Positions 8,648 to 17,997 of a DNA stretch of 64,000 nucleotides are shown here, one piece after another. This DNA comes from Brevinema_A sp051649605. GTDB lineage: Bacteria; Spirochaetota; Brevinematia; Brevinematales; Brevinemataceae. Positions within the stretch are counted from its first letter, which is position 1, and each line of letters starts with the position of its first letter. The translations under genes and the position numbers were made by a program. The DNA lies in NCBI GenBank assembly GCA_051649605.1, contig JBOFHK010000026.1:47334-111333 (forward strand), in the 5' to 3' direction. The notes beneath the pieces were generated by a model, which was given only the letters and a program-made list of their open reading frames with translations, was not told the origin of the DNA and ran no database searches.

Positions 8648-10347
8648 TTCAAATCCATGAAATCCTCACAAATATGGATGATACAAAAAATTTAGTGATC
8701 AAACAAGGAGAACGAATCATCCGCCTTCACTCTTCGAGACCTATCGCCGAAAGTAAGAAAATTTTTTCCCAGCTTTCTCCGTCAGCACCAGCATATTTTC
8801 TTGGGGGCTTAGGGCTAGGATATTTACTAGAAATTCTCCTTACCCATCCTGCCAAATGTCTTATTTACGAACCTCTTTCTCCAATTTTTGATACGGCATT
8901 AACAATTAGACCAGAATTAACCAAACTCCTATCCCATCCTCAAGTAATTTTTGTCCGTAATATCGAAGAGTTAACGCAGGCAATCCAAGAACATAAACTC
9001 ACCGATTTATCTTATACAATCCATCGATCCTACCATGAATTGTTTCCGGAGCAATTCCAACAAGTTCACCACCAAATTTCTTCTAGTATCCGAAAGCAGA
9101 CCGTTGGTAACGCCACACTCCTCCGTTTTGGTAAAATATGGACAAAGAATATTTTTCGTAATATGCATCGATATTTCCATAGCCAAAAATTACTCCCCTA
9201 TCTAGGCTGGGCAAAGAAAAAACCTGCTATTATTATTGGAGCGGGGCCTTCCCTGGGAGATTCTCTCGAGCTGTTACAACAATATCAGAATCATGCCATA
9301 TTAATCGCGTGCGATACCGCTCTCCCTATCTTACACCACAAAAGAATTAATCCTGATTTTGTGGTTACGGTAGATCCTCAAGAAAAAAATTCTCTCTATC
9401 TTCGTTATACTCCCATAAAAAACCATATTTTAATCGCCGATCCCTCTGTTCACGATAGTACCTTTGAACAATACAAAAAAGAAAATATTATCTTAATGGA
9501 TTCAATATTTCCTTTATATAAACCTTTTGAAGATTTTTGGGGAGCTTGTGGTTTATTGGCTTCTGGAGGCTCTGTTTCTACCTCTGCCTTTGATTTCGCC
9601 CGTAAAATAGAAGCGGATCCAATTATTATGGTAGGGCAGGATCTAGCTTTTACCAATAATAAAACCCACAGTGCTGGAAATATCCTCACTGAATTTTCTC
9701 GAAGTACCCATCATCGCTTAAATTCTTTCTACCAAAATCAGGCTCTAACCACACATACCCTACATTGTGAACCAATTAAAGGAAGAAAAGCTCATCAAAA
9801 AGTTTCTGCTGATGCTCGGCTTATTTTATTTCGTGATTGGTTTTCCCAAGAAATCCCCAATACCAACGCTTCCGTAATAGTTGCTGGTATGGATGGAGCA
9901 TTTTTAGAAGGTGCTGAACATATGGAAATCCCCCAAGCATTTTCCAAATTAACAACCCCAATCACTAAAAAAACCTTAAGCCTCACAAAAATCATTGGGT
10001 CAGAAGATTATCAAAATTTTCTAACTCAAACTCATACCCTTATTAACTCACTAATACAGCAATGTTCTCAAATTGTATCTAGTATTCTACAAGCTTCCAA
10101 AAAAAATAATTTAGATTTGGCCATTCAAGAATCAACAAAACTTCAAAATCTTATTTCTAAGAATTATCATATTTCTTTATTACTTTCTATTACCATGCAA
10201 GACTCCGTCCAAGCTGGATTAAATTTCCCTTCAAATATCAGCTCTAAAGAACACATTACCCTTCTTTTAAATATTGCTCAAGAGGCTCTTTCTAGTCTCA
10301 AACAGCTCAACAGCCTCATCAAAAAAAACCTTTCTTTTTTCTTCTAA
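8644..10347 (+). CDS. DUF115 / MptE-like motility accessory protein
   Basis: The 567-residue protein has the DUF115 core in its middle: IIIGAGPSLGDSLELLQ, DTALPILHHKRINPDFVVTVD, GGSVSTSAFDFARKIEADP and IMVGQDLAFT. DUF115 proteins include the Maf family needed for flagellin glycosylation in Campylobacter and relatives, and are common in spirochaetes and other motile bacteria. An N-terminal domain of about 190 residues (with YFLGGLGLGYLLEILL) is typical of the long bacterial form. The C-terminal 130 residues are helical. It is translationally coupled to the DUF502 gene. A role in transferring or handling a nonulosonic-acid-type sugar is inference from the family. Confidence 0.78.
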   Translation: MIQIHEILTNMDDTKNLVIKQGERIIRLHSSRPIAESKKIFSQLSPSAPAYFLGGLGLGYLLEILLTHPAKCLIYEPLSPIFDTALTIRPELTKLLSHPQVIFVRNIEELTQAIQEHKLTDLSYTIHRSYHELFPEQFQQVHHQISSSIRKQTVGNATLLRFGKIWTKNIFRNMHRYFHSQKLLPYLGWAKKKPAIIIGAGPSLGDSLELLQQYQNHAILIACDTALPILHHKRINPDFVVTVDPQEKNSLYLRYTPIKNHILIADPSVHDSTFEQYKKENIILMDSIFPLYKPFEDFWGACGLLASGGSVSTSAFDFARKIEADPIIMVGQDLAFTNNKTHSAGNILTEFSRSTHHRLNSFYQNQALTTHTLHCEPIKGRKAHQKVSADARLILFRDWFSQEIPNTNASVIVAGMDGAFLEGAEHMEIPQAFSKLTTPITKKTLSLTKIIGSEDYQNFLTQTHTLINSLIQQCSQIVSSILQASKKNNLDLAIQESTKLQNLISKNYHISLLLSITMQDSVQAGLNFPSNISSKEHITLLLNIAQEALSSLKQLNSLIKKNLSFFF

Positions 10348-10365
10348 ATAATGTCTCATAAATAG

Positions 10366-10394
10366 TTGACAATAGAGTATTTTGTGTGTATTTT
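10366..10394 (+). promoter_or_regulatory. Possible promoter for the outer-membrane protein gene
   Basis: A perfect TTGACA at 10366-10371 is followed after 17 bp by TATTTT (10389-10394), preceded by TGTG. The -10 is weak. Confidence 0.4.
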
Positions 10395-10457
10395 TGAATT
10401 ATAAAACTTTTATTCACTAAGCCCACACAGAATCGGTCGTCATTATAGGAGCAATTC

Positions 10458-11345
10458 ATGAAATATTTATGGATATTATTAGCTTTTATTCCTATTACAG
10501 GATTTAGCCAAACCGAAGAAAAAGAAGATGTATTTTATATTACTCCAAAAATATCGTGGAAAGATCAAATCCAAGCGATCCAGTATTTTGGGATGGAAGC
10601 TTATGGAAATTCTGGTAATTTATATAAATCGGCACACACCGATCTTTGGAAAGATAATAGTTTTTCTTGGGAACTATACTATGTCGCATCGATTCCAAAA
10701 TACAATTGGATTTCTTTTGGATCAGGCTTGGAAGTAACAGGAACAGTTGAACGAGATCCCACAGACGGGACTGTTTTTGATAGGCAACTTCTGGAAGGAT
10801 TTTTATTTGTCTTCCAAGCTTATATGAATGTTTCCCCATGGTTTACCTTACATGCGAATAGTCTTGGAAAGATAGAATTTCAATTTAGATATAATGCTTC
10901 ATTTAGAAATCCTGTAGATGGAAATTTTGGACATTTCCTCTTAACAGAAGTCATTTTTGGATTTTTCCTAACAGGCAATCAAGTAGCCGAAGTAGATGGG
11001 AGTATTGATAAATTTTGGATTGCCAGTCCTTCAATAGAATTTTTATACTATATTCAATTTCATGAACATGTGGCATTCCGTTGGTTCACTAAACTATATT
11101 TGAATAATGGTTTATTTTATGAAAGCGGTATCATCCCTAGTCAAACAATCCCTATAGACTTATACGCTCGTTTTGATTTTATTGTAGGTAATGGTATTAC
11201 TCTCTGGGTACGAGCCCAATGGAACATCGCAAATACCGATTTTAGCGATGCTGCCCTCTTTCAAACGCGGAACTCTTTTGATATTCAACTACGCGCAGGA
11301 TTAATTCTTATTGTCGATTTCCTCAAAAAACCTTCCCGAACTTAG
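10458..11345 (+). CDS. Exported outer-membrane-type protein of unknown function
   Basis: The 295-residue protein has a signal peptide (MKYLWILLAFIPITGFSQ, cleavage after about residue 17). The mature part is rich in aromatic residues in an alternating pattern (for example FSWELYYVASIPKYNWISFG and FWIASPSIEFLYYIQFHE), as expected for an outer-membrane beta-barrel. No named family is recognised. AGGAG precedes the ATG. It stands alone between the DUF115 gene and a strong terminator. It could be a porin-like or structural barrel. Confidence 0.7.
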   Translation: MKYLWILLAFIPITGFSQTEEKEDVFYITPKISWKDQIQAIQYFGMEAYGNSGNLYKSAHTDLWKDNSFSWELYYVASIPKYNWISFGSGLEVTGTVERDPTDGTVFDRQLLEGFLFVFQAYMNVSPWFTLHANSLGKIEFQFRYNASFRNPVDGNFGHFLLTEVIFGFFLTGNQVAEVDGSIDKFWIASPSIEFLYYIQFHEHVAFRWFTKLYLNNGLFYESGIIPSQTIPIDLYARFDFIVGNGITLWVRAQWNIANTDFSDAALFQTRNSFDIQLRAGLILIVDFLKKPSRT

Positions 11346-11374
11346 AAAAGTGATAAAATAGTTCTTTTATATAG

Positions 11375-11409
11375 AAATAAGCCTCCCCATAAACAGAGAA
11401 GGCTTATTT
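11375..11409. terminator. Intrinsic terminator between convergent genes
   Basis: Ten-base arms (AAATAAGCCT and its complement) enclose 15 nt, with a T-rich tail on the plus side and a shorter one on the minus side. It probably ends the plus-strand barrel gene and may also serve the HAD gene. Confidence 0.75.
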
Positions 11410-11423
11410 TTTATTGATTATTT

Positions 11424-12305
11424 TTAAGACAAAAGATAATTTTTTATAAAGTAGGCAACTCCATCATCTTCATTGGAAAGCGTCTCCAAACGAACAGCCT
11501 CTTTTACCGTAGGACGGGCATTATTCATAGCCACTCCCCAACCTACCATTTGAAGCATTTCGATATCGTTGACATCATCTCCAAAAGCAACTACTTCTTC
11601 CATAGAAATATTCTGTGATTCTACTAGTCGTTTTAAGGCAGCACCTTTATTCACTCCATGAGCCATTACTTCAACACAACGAGCTGGTGAACCATCATCT
11701 GCTAGATTATGCATGCCTGGTCTCGTCAACAAAATAGAATAAGAATCCCCATAATTCTCACAGAGGTCTTGGTATAATCGTATAATTTCTTCCTCTGCTC
11801 CCATAATAAAGAATTTTTTACAGCTACTAAGATCTATGGTATCTAAATCCTGTTTATAACCCTGTACTGTTACTTTCTGTAAATATTGCTGCATATATTC
11901 GTTTTCTAACTCATAGTAATAAGAATCTCCAGCGTAAACAATAGCCATTACTTTATAAGATCTTACTAGATCTATTAATTGCCTCATCGAAGCTGGGCTA
12001 AGATTATTTTCTTGTTCTCGTTGCTTAGAATGCATATTCCAAACAGCTGCACCATTAAAATTGATCATATATTTGGGTAGGTCAAGTTGCTGGGCAAACT
12101 GCATCGCCGTACTATCAGCTCTTCCCGTTACAATATAAACTTCTCTTCCTGTTTTAATTAATTCTTTGATGGTTTTTTCTGTATACTCTGAACACTTAGT
12201 TTTATCGTTGACCAAAGTACCATCAATATCAATAGCAACTGCTTTAATTTTGTTAGCATCAAAGTTTTTTAAATCATTTTTAAGTTGTAATTTGAGTTCT
12301 TGCAT
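11424..12305 (-). CDS. Cof-type HAD-superfamily hydrolase
   Basis: This 293-residue protein belongs to the Cof/YidA class (type IIB) of HAD phosphatases. Motif I is DIDGTLV, with the nucleophile Asp at about 26 and the acid/base Asp at 28; motif II is VTGR; motif IV is GDDVNDIEML. A cap domain fills about residues 90-200. Such enzymes dephosphorylate sugar phosphates or flavin/pyridoxal phosphates, but the substrate cannot be read from sequence. The SD motif AAGGA lies within a long palindrome that also overlaps the promoter (see 12307-12352), so expression is probably regulated. Confidence 0.88.
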   Translation of the reverse strand: MQELKLQLKNDLKNFDANKIKAVAIDIDGTLVNDKTKCSEYTEKTIKELIKTGREVYIVTGRADSTAMQFAQQLDLPKYMINFNGAAVWNMHSKQREQENNLSPASMRQLIDLVRSYKVMAIVYAGDSYYYELENEYMQQYLQKVTVQGYKQDLDTIDLSSCKKFFIMGAEEEIIRLYQDLCENYGDSYSILLTRPGMHNLADDGSPARCVEVMAHGVNKGAALKRLVESQNISMEEVVAFGDDVNDIEMLQMVGWGVAMNNARPTVKEAVRLETLSNEDDGVAYFIKNYLLS

Positions 12306-12306
12306 A

Positions 12307-12352
12307 TATTATCCTTATGTTATAATATTACTATTATAACATAAGGATAATA
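12307..12352. promoter_or_regulatory. Perfect 21-bp palindrome overlapping the HAD gene promoter and SD
   Basis: Arms 12307-12327 and 12332-12352 are exact inverted copies separated by 4 nt. The arm away from the gene covers the predicted -10 box; the arm next to the gene covers the SD motif. The same symmetry places a TATAAT on the plus strand at 12321-12326, facing the GHL10 gene. The expected transcription start lies near the centre, so the element looks like an operator more than an RNA hairpin. Confidence 0.7.
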
Positions 12353-12361
12353 TTATTGCAA
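12333..12361 (-). promoter_or_regulatory. Promoter for the HAD phosphatase gene
   Basis: TTGCAA (12361-12356) and TATAAT (12338-12333) on the minus strand are 17 bp apart. The -10 and most of the spacer lie inside the palindrome. Confidence 0.6.
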
Positions 12362-12426
12362 GCTGACCCTAAAGATTCTCTTATTAATTCCGTTATATAA
12401 ATTCAGAAACCTTCTAAGGATCTTTC

Positions 12427-13956
12427 ATGAATATTTTTCTTTTTCTAATTTTATTTTTCTCCATACCTCTGTATACAGCAGAACACCAACGAGAATTTCG
12501 AGCTATTTGGGTAGCTTCGGTATTTAATATTGACTGGCCTTCAGCTACGGGATTATCTCAAAAAGAGCAAAAAGAAGAAATTCTAAAGATTTTAGATATG
12601 GCACAAGAACTAAAATTTAATGCTATTATTCTTCAAATCAAACCAACTTCCGATGCTTTTTATTCTTCAAAACTTTCTCCCTGGTCTCGTTATTTAAGCG
12701 GAACACAAGGTGTCCATCCTGGTTACGATCCTCTCACTTTTTTTATAGAAGAAGCCCAAAAACGATCATTAGAAACTCATCTATGGGTGAATCCTTTTCG
12801 TATTTTAAATGGAGAAGGTTGGGACACCCTAAGTGCCAATCATATTGCTCGTAAAAATCCTGATTGGGTAATTGAATACAACAATCGTTATTATTTTGAT
12901 CCAGGAAATCCAAAAACTCGGCAATATATCCTCAAAGAGATGTTAGAAATCGTCCAAAATTATGATCTTGATGCCTTACATATGGATGATTATTTTTATC
13001 CCTATAAAAGCTATTCCCAAGGTAAATTACTTCCCTTCAATGATAACAAATCTTGGACAAAATATCAAGCTTCTTTTAAAAATCGAGATGATTGGCGACG
13101 TGATAACGTCAACATATTCGTTAAAGAACTAAGCGATGCCATCAAAAAAGAAAAATCCCATGTAAAATTTGGTATTAGTCCTTTTGGAGTTTGGAGAAAT
13201 AAATCGGTAGATCCTAAAGGTTCGGATACGGAAGCTGGTCAAACCAATTTTGATGACCTATATGCCGATGTTTTATTATGGACAGATAACAATTGGGTTG
13301 ATTATATCCTTCCTCAATTGTACTGGCATTTTGATACCAAAGCTGCCCCTTACGGCACTTTGGTAGAATGGTGGAATAAACAGATCACAAATTCTGTAGA
13401 TCTTTATGTAGGGCTTGGTATTTATAAGCTCCACGAAAACAACTGGCCAATTACCCATATCAAAGAACAAATAGATTTTGCTCGCAAGCATTCCAATATC
13501 AAAGGATTCGCCTCCTACAGTGCGAAATGGATTTTACAAGATACCAAAGGCATCAAAGACTATATCAAAAAAGAAATCCACCCTTATTATGCTCTAGTAC
13601 CACCAAGTACAAAGATGAATAGTATAAAACCAAAACAAGTAAAAAATTTCACATTAGAAGAAAAAAATAACAAATATTCTCTAAAATGGGAAAATAGTGA
13701 TCCTAAAGCTACTCATTATTTTGTATTGTATCGTTTCCCAAAAGCAAAAATCCTCCAAAGCGTAGAAAACATTATAGGTATTATTTCAGCAAAAAATAAA
13801 TTGGAATGGGTTTTAGAGAGCTATGACGACAACGATTGCTATGGAATTACGGCAGTTTCCCGCCTTCATCAAGAGAGTAGCCTCTTAACTTTAGATGATG
13901 TAGAAAAAATACAGGGATTGGAGATGATTGACCAAATAATCTTAAGTAATAACTAG
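12427..13956 (+). CDS. Exported GHL10-type glycoside hydrolase (DUF187/YngK-like)
   Basis: The 509-residue protein has an N-terminal signal peptide (about 1-18). It is followed by the GHL10 catalytic barrel: REFRAIWVASVFNIDWPS, FNAIILQIKPTSDAFYSS, LETHLWVNPFRI, LDALHMDDYFYPY and KFGISPFGVWRNK. Acidic residues in HMDDYF and the later YILPQLYWHF segment are typical of the active site. The last 120 residues form a separate module, perhaps fibronectin-III-like. It probably cleaves a peptidoglycan-related or extracellular glycan in the periplasm or at the surface; the substrate is not established. AAGGA precedes the start. Its stop overlaps the stop of the convergent sbcDC gene in the sequence CTAG. 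Confidence 0.87.
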   Translation: MNIFLFLILFFSIPLYTAEHQREFRAIWVASVFNIDWPSATGLSQKEQKEEILKILDMAQELKFNAIILQIKPTSDAFYSSKLSPWSRYLSGTQGVHPGYDPLTFFIEEAQKRSLETHLWVNPFRILNGEGWDTLSANHIARKNPDWVIEYNNRYYFDPGNPKTRQYILKEMLEIVQNYDLDALHMDDYFYPYKSYSQGKLLPFNDNKSWTKYQASFKNRDDWRRDNVNIFVKELSDAIKKEKSHVKFGISPFGVWRNKSVDPKGSDTEAGQTNFDDLYADVLLWTDNNWVDYILPQLYWHFDTKAAPYGTLVEWWNKQITNSVDLYVGLGIYKLHENNWPITHIKEQIDFARKHSNIKGFASYSAKWILQDTKGIKDYIKKEIHPYYALVPPSTKMNSIKPKQVKNFTLEEKNNKYSLKWENSDPKATHYFVLYRFPKAKILQSVENIIGIISAKNKLEWVLESYDDNDCYGITAVSRLHQESSLLTLDDVEKIQGLEMIDQIILSNN

Positions 13957-16900
13957 TCATAGAAGGTAACAGTTGTCCCATTTTTTTTATCCAAGGACAC
14001 ATGGAGATAAGCAAAAACTTCGTCTTTCATTAGAGGAATATGAGAAATAACTCCAACAACTCGTTGTTCGATTTCTACTAGTTTTCTTAGGGAGTCCAAA
14101 ATAATCATAAGATTATCTTGATCTAAAGTACCAAAACCTTCATCTACAAAGAAAAACCGATGTCCTGCTCCACTTTCATCTGCTAATGCTAAAGCAAGTG
14201 ATAAGGCTGCTTGGAAACTCTGACCCCCTGATAAGGTTGCCAAATCTCTCTTACTACCCCCAGAAAGTCGATCAATAATTATAATCCGACCTTTTTTACC
14301 ATCTAATTCTTCAGGTGCAGACAGCTCAAATTGATTCTGCGTAAAATGAAGAAAACGTTGATTTGCGGTATAACAAAGTTTGGATAAATATTTCAATCCA
14401 ATAAAATACACAAAAGCACTGGCTTTAAAAAGTTTTTTGAGTGATTCAATATTTTCTTTCCGAAGTGATAATTTTTGATAAGTATTTTGGAGCTTATTTT
14501 TTTGATTTAACTGCCCTTGCAGAGTGATGATTTCGTTACGGTAAGAGCCCAATTGTTGCTGTCCGTAGGAATACTGCTCTGATAATTGATTAAGTTTGTC
14601 TTGAGATTCTTGGATTTGAGGGATAAGATCCCCTTGTTCATCCAAATAAGTAAAGTTTTTGATACTTTTCATTTCTCCAGAACAGACGAGAAAATCTCTA
14701 AAAAATCCTTCAACATCCTGTGGTGTTTTCTGCGGATATGTTTTGACGATATTATAGTACTCTCTATCATATTCTTCTTGACCCTGTGCCAGTATTAGTT
14801 CTAATTCACACAATTCTTTATACTGAGAGTCCTTATCCCATTCTAATCGATCTTTTTCTCTTAAAACCTGTTGGTATTGCTCTGTTAATTCTTGTTTTTT
14901 ATGTTTTGTAACCGTCTCTTTCTGCTGGAGTAGATCAATATCCTTTTTAAGGTTTACTAACTCTTGGTCTTGCTCTATTTTATCTCGACAAATTTTTTGA
15001 TAAGCTTGCTTTAAATCCTCAGCACAGGTATATTCTCCAAGCTGTACTTTCATACGATCTTGATATTCACTATATTTTTCTTGATAGTCTCGAAGAAGAA
15101 TTTCTTCAGTACCTATATGTGATATCTTTTGCTGTAGTTGGTATACCTGATTACTCAACGTAAGTAATTCATTATTATCTGATTCTATATAAGGATTGGG
15201 GTGTTCTAACGAGCCACATAAAGGGCAAGGACTCCCTTCATGAAGATGCTTCAAGACAATTCCTCCAATATCTTTCGCTAACTCTTCTCGTTTTTGGAGT
15301 GTAGATAATTGTACTATAATCTGATCTTTTTCCCGTAAATTGATTTGGATTGATTCAATTTTTTGATTTAATGTTGTAGATTCCCGCTGTGCCGTAAGAT
15401 ACTGCTGTTGTCGTATTTCCAATACGAGCATTTGTTCCGTAAGCTTGGTCGTTGATTGTTCATCGCTTTGTTTTCGTTTACGAGAAAGATTATTTTCCAA
15501 TTCTTGAAGTTCTTGTACTAACTCTTTTCCCTGATTAATAAGATTCTGTAACAACTCTTCTCGATTTTTAAGATCTTGGGTAAGATGTTCCAAACTAGCC
15601 TGTAAATTATCTTTACGATATTGTGCTTGGATTTTATTTTCTTCACGCTCAATCATGGGGAGAATTTGTAAACGCTCTTGAGCCTGCCTATATTCCTCAT
15701 ACTGAGCTTGTAAAAGATCAAAACGCTTCTGTATTTGCTGAGCTTGCTCTTGCTGTGCCTGACATTGTTTTAATTGATTGAGTTTTTCTTGTTGTACTTC
15801 CATTTGCTCTTTGAGAAGATTAACATCATTTTGTAAATTTTGTTCATTCTGTTGCAATTCTTGTAAGCTTTCTTCATTAGCAGATTGTAGTTCTTGTAAT
15901 TTTCTTTCAATATTATAAAATTCTTGCAGTTCTGATTTTTCTATTTTTTCTACCGCCCCCGATAATTCAAAACGCTCCAGTTGGAATAATCGCATAAGCG
16001 TAGCCGTACTGTCTTTGGGTTCCGCAGAAATAAATCCTAGAAAATCCTGTTGTTGAAGTACGATTGTTTTACGAAAATCATCATAAGTAATCCCCAAAAG
16101 ATCTTCTCCAGAATTAAGCTCAACAGAGATCCATGCTCCTTGATCATTGATAAAAACTTCTCTAGTAATTTTCACCCCTAAAGGGTCTCTTTTATCACGT
16201 TTTCCATAAATACGACAACAATATTCTTCAAGCCCCCCACTACCAAAAATTTCAAAAGTAAATTCAATTAATAACTCTTGTGATTCTAAGTTCATAATTC
16301 CGTAGCTATTAGAGAAATTTCCTTTTCCTTTAACGCCAAATCCATGAAAGCGTTCGTTACGAAAAAACAAGGCGATAATCACTGCTTCAATTAAAGCAGA
16401 TTTTCCACTTCCCGTATTCCCAAAAATACCAAAAAATCCTTTTTGCTCTAAGGCTCCAAAATCAATACTTGTTTCTTCTTTATAAGAGTAAAAACCTTTA
16501 ATTTTGAGTGATTTTGGGAGAAATCCTCGTTTTTTCTGCAGGATTTTTGCCTCTGACTCTTCTGACAAACATTCTCGAAATAAATCGAGTAAATCCTCAG
16601 GAGGTTCTTGATTTTGATATTTGGAACGAAAATACTCAATAAATAACTCTTCGATACTCTGCTCTTGAAGATGTTCTATCGATCGAATATCATAAGAAGA
16701 AGCAATCTTCGGTTTAGATTCAATACGAAGGAGTAAATTGTGGTGTGCCCTTAGGTATTGATTTTGCTCGGCTGTTAAATAGTTGATTCCTTGCCAAATT
16801 AAAATTAAATAATGCTCCCGCTCCTGATGAAGAATTTCTGGGATAGTAGTAAAATCATCAAAATAAATCTGCTTAATATCCTTTAGACCCTCTAAAGGAA

Positions 16901-17756
16901 TAATATATTCTTTATTTTTTTTACCTAATTCCAAGATTAATACACTTTTTTGTTGACCACTTTCCGAAGCACCGTAAATCAAGGGGCTACCTGTATAGAA
17001 CGCTTTGGTTCTGGAAGAGTATAACGAATGAGGACGATGAAGATGCCCAGCAATAACATAATCAATATGATCGGGAAGAGAGCTTAGGGGAATAGCCCCA
17101 ATCGTACCAACAATAGAACGTTCTTCACTATCTTCTTTGGAGTCAACTTCTTGATATAGATCTCTTGGCTCTGGAAGAAAAAAATGATGAGTAACTAAAA
17201 TATTTATGATTTCGGGATTGATTTGGCGTTCCCACTCTTCACAAAGAAGATCCCATGCTTTTTGATCGGCATCCTGCGTACCAAGATCTTTTTTGAGACG
17301 GCGAGCATTGGCGTAAGGAGATAATAAAAATCGTACTGTTTTTTTAGATTTCTTAAAAAATATTTCTAACATTCCTTTATCTTTTTGAAGGACTTGCCAA
17401 GATGAGCTATTTTCTTCTAAAAAAGGAGTGTCTAAAGGGTAACCTAAAATCATCACCCCTAACTGCGAAGCAAAGGCTTCCGAGCTTGATAAAAAAAGAG
17501 GATTGTCGTGGTTACCTGCAATAACCAATACGAGGCACTCTCGAGAAAGTTGTGCCATCGTAGATACAAATAATTTTGTCATTTCAGGACTAGGACTTTG
17601 CGTATCAAAACAATCTCCCGCCACAATCACAATATCTACTTGTTCTTGCTGGGTAATAGAAACAATCTGATCTAAAACAATTTTTTGTTCTTCCAAACGG
17701 GAAAAACCTTCATTTTTTTTACCAATATGCCAATCTGCTGTACATAAAATTTTCAT
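13953..17756 (-). CDS. sbcDC: SbcD-SbcC fusion nuclease/ATPase
   Basis: One 1267-residue chain carries both subunits of the SbcCD (Mre11-Rad50) DNA-end nuclease. Residues 1 to about 400 are SbcD: TADWHIGKK, GDCFDTQSP, GNHDNP, THHFF and GHLHRPH bind the two catalytic metals. From about 419 the chain is SbcC: KIKGFYSYKE, Walker A GNTGSGKS at about 445, long Gln-rich coiled coils, the zinc hook CPLCGS at about 840, returning coiled coils, signature LSGGQSFQAAL at about 1173 and Walker B FFFVDEGFGTLD at about 1200. There is no stop or frameshift at the junction. The ATG at 17756 is preferred because upstream in-frame options (TTG 17768, ATG 17762) leave no SD space. It should process hairpins and blocked DNA ends. 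Confidence 0.95.
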   Translation of the reverse strand: MKILCTADWHIGKKNEGFSRLEEQKIVLDQIVSITQQEQVDIVIVAGDCFDTQSPSPEMTKLFVSTMAQLSRECLVLVIAGNHDNPLFLSSSEAFASQLGVMILGYPLDTPFLEENSSSWQVLQKDKGMLEIFFKKSKKTVRFLLSPYANARRLKKDLGTQDADQKAWDLLCEEWERQINPEIINILVTHHFFLPEPRDLYQEVDSKEDSEERSIVGTIGAIPLSSLPDHIDYVIAGHLHRPHSLYSSRTKAFYTGSPLIYGASESGQQKSVLILELGKKNKEYIIPLEGLKDIKQIYFDDFTTIPEILHQEREHYLILIWQGINYLTAEQNQYLRAHHNLLLRIESKPKIASSYDIRSIEHLQEQSIEELFIEYFRSKYQNQEPPEDLLDLFRECLSEESEAKILQKKRGFLPKSLKIKGFYSYKEETSIDFGALEQKGFFGIFGNTGSGKSALIEAVIIALFFRNERFHGFGVKGKGNFSNSYGIMNLESQELLIEFTFEIFGSGGLEEYCCRIYGKRDKRDPLGVKITREVFINDQGAWISVELNSGEDLLGITYDDFRKTIVLQQQDFLGFISAEPKDSTATLMRLFQLERFELSGAVEKIEKSELQEFYNIERKLQELQSANEESLQELQQNEQNLQNDVNLLKEQMEVQQEKLNQLKQCQAQQEQAQQIQKRFDLLQAQYEEYRQAQERLQILPMIEREENKIQAQYRKDNLQASLEHLTQDLKNREELLQNLINQGKELVQELQELENNLSRKRKQSDEQSTTKLTEQMLVLEIRQQQYLTAQRESTTLNQKIESIQINLREKDQIIVQLSTLQKREELAKDIGGIVLKHLHEGSPCPLCGSLEHPNPYIESDNNELLTLSNQVYQLQQKISHIGTEEILLRDYQEKYSEYQDRMKVQLGEYTCAEDLKQAYQKICRDKIEQDQELVNLKKDIDLLQQKETVTKHKKQELTEQYQQVLREKDRLEWDKDSQYKELCELELILAQGQEEYDREYYNIVKTYPQKTPQDVEGFFRDFLVCSGEMKSIKNFTYLDEQGDLIPQIQESQDKLNQLSEQYSYGQQQLGSYRNEIITLQGQLNQKNKLQNTYQKLSLRKENIESLKKLFKASAFVYFIGLKYLSKLCYTANQRFLHFTQNQFELSAPEELDGKKGRIIIIDRLSGGSKRDLATLSGGQSFQAALSLALALADESGAGHRFFFVDEGFGTLDQDNLMIILDSLRKLVEIEQRVVGVISHIPLMKDEVFAYLHVSLDKKNGTTVTFYD

Positions 17757-17785
17757 TATCATCCCCAAGAGCGTTTATTAATCAT

Positions 17786-17814
17786 AGTATAGCATAAAAG
17801 ATTTGTTCTCTCAA
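17786..17814 (-). promoter_or_regulatory. Promoter for the sbcDC fusion gene
   Basis: TTGAGA (17814-17809) and TATACT (17791-17786) on the minus strand are 17 bp apart, 29 bp before the chosen ATG. Confidence 0.6.
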
Positions 17815-17834
17815 TATCTAATTAAAAAAATATA

Positions 17835-17863
17835 TTGACAACTCTAAAAAAATATGGTACAAT
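17835..17863 (+). promoter_or_regulatory. Promoter for tRNA-Thr(UGU)
   Basis: Perfect TTGACA and TACAAT are separated by 17 bp, ending 14 bp before the tRNA. Confidence 0.8.
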
Positions 17864-17877
17864 ACTAAAAGTAATTT

Positions 17878-17950
17878 GCCTCTTTAGCTCAGATGGTAGA
17901 GCATCTGATTTGTAATCAGAGGGTCGTGGGTTCAATTCCCACAGGGGGCT
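17878..17950 (+). tRNA. tRNA-Thr (anticodon UGU)
   Basis: A 73-nt cloverleaf with acceptor arms GCCTCTT and AGGGGGC (G-U pairs tolerated), anticodon loop TTTGTAA giving TGT, a T-loop GTTCAATTC, and U as discriminator. CCA is not encoded. Confidence 0.96.
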
Positions 17951-17955
17951 AGATT

Positions 17956-17986
17956 AAAAACAGCAAGCTTTAGACTTGCTGTTTTT
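17956..17986 (+). terminator. Intrinsic terminator after tRNA-Thr(UGU)
   Basis: Twelve-base arms (AAAAACAGCAAG and complement) with a 7-nt loop end in a T run. Confidence 0.85.
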
Positions 17987-17997
17987 CTAATAAATAC

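Noticed and set aside
12307..12352. RNA thermometer or SD-masking hairpin for the HAD gene
   Set aside because: The palindrome could fold as RNA, but the predicted transcription start is near its centre, so the mRNA would hold only one arm. I kept it as a DNA operator candidate.
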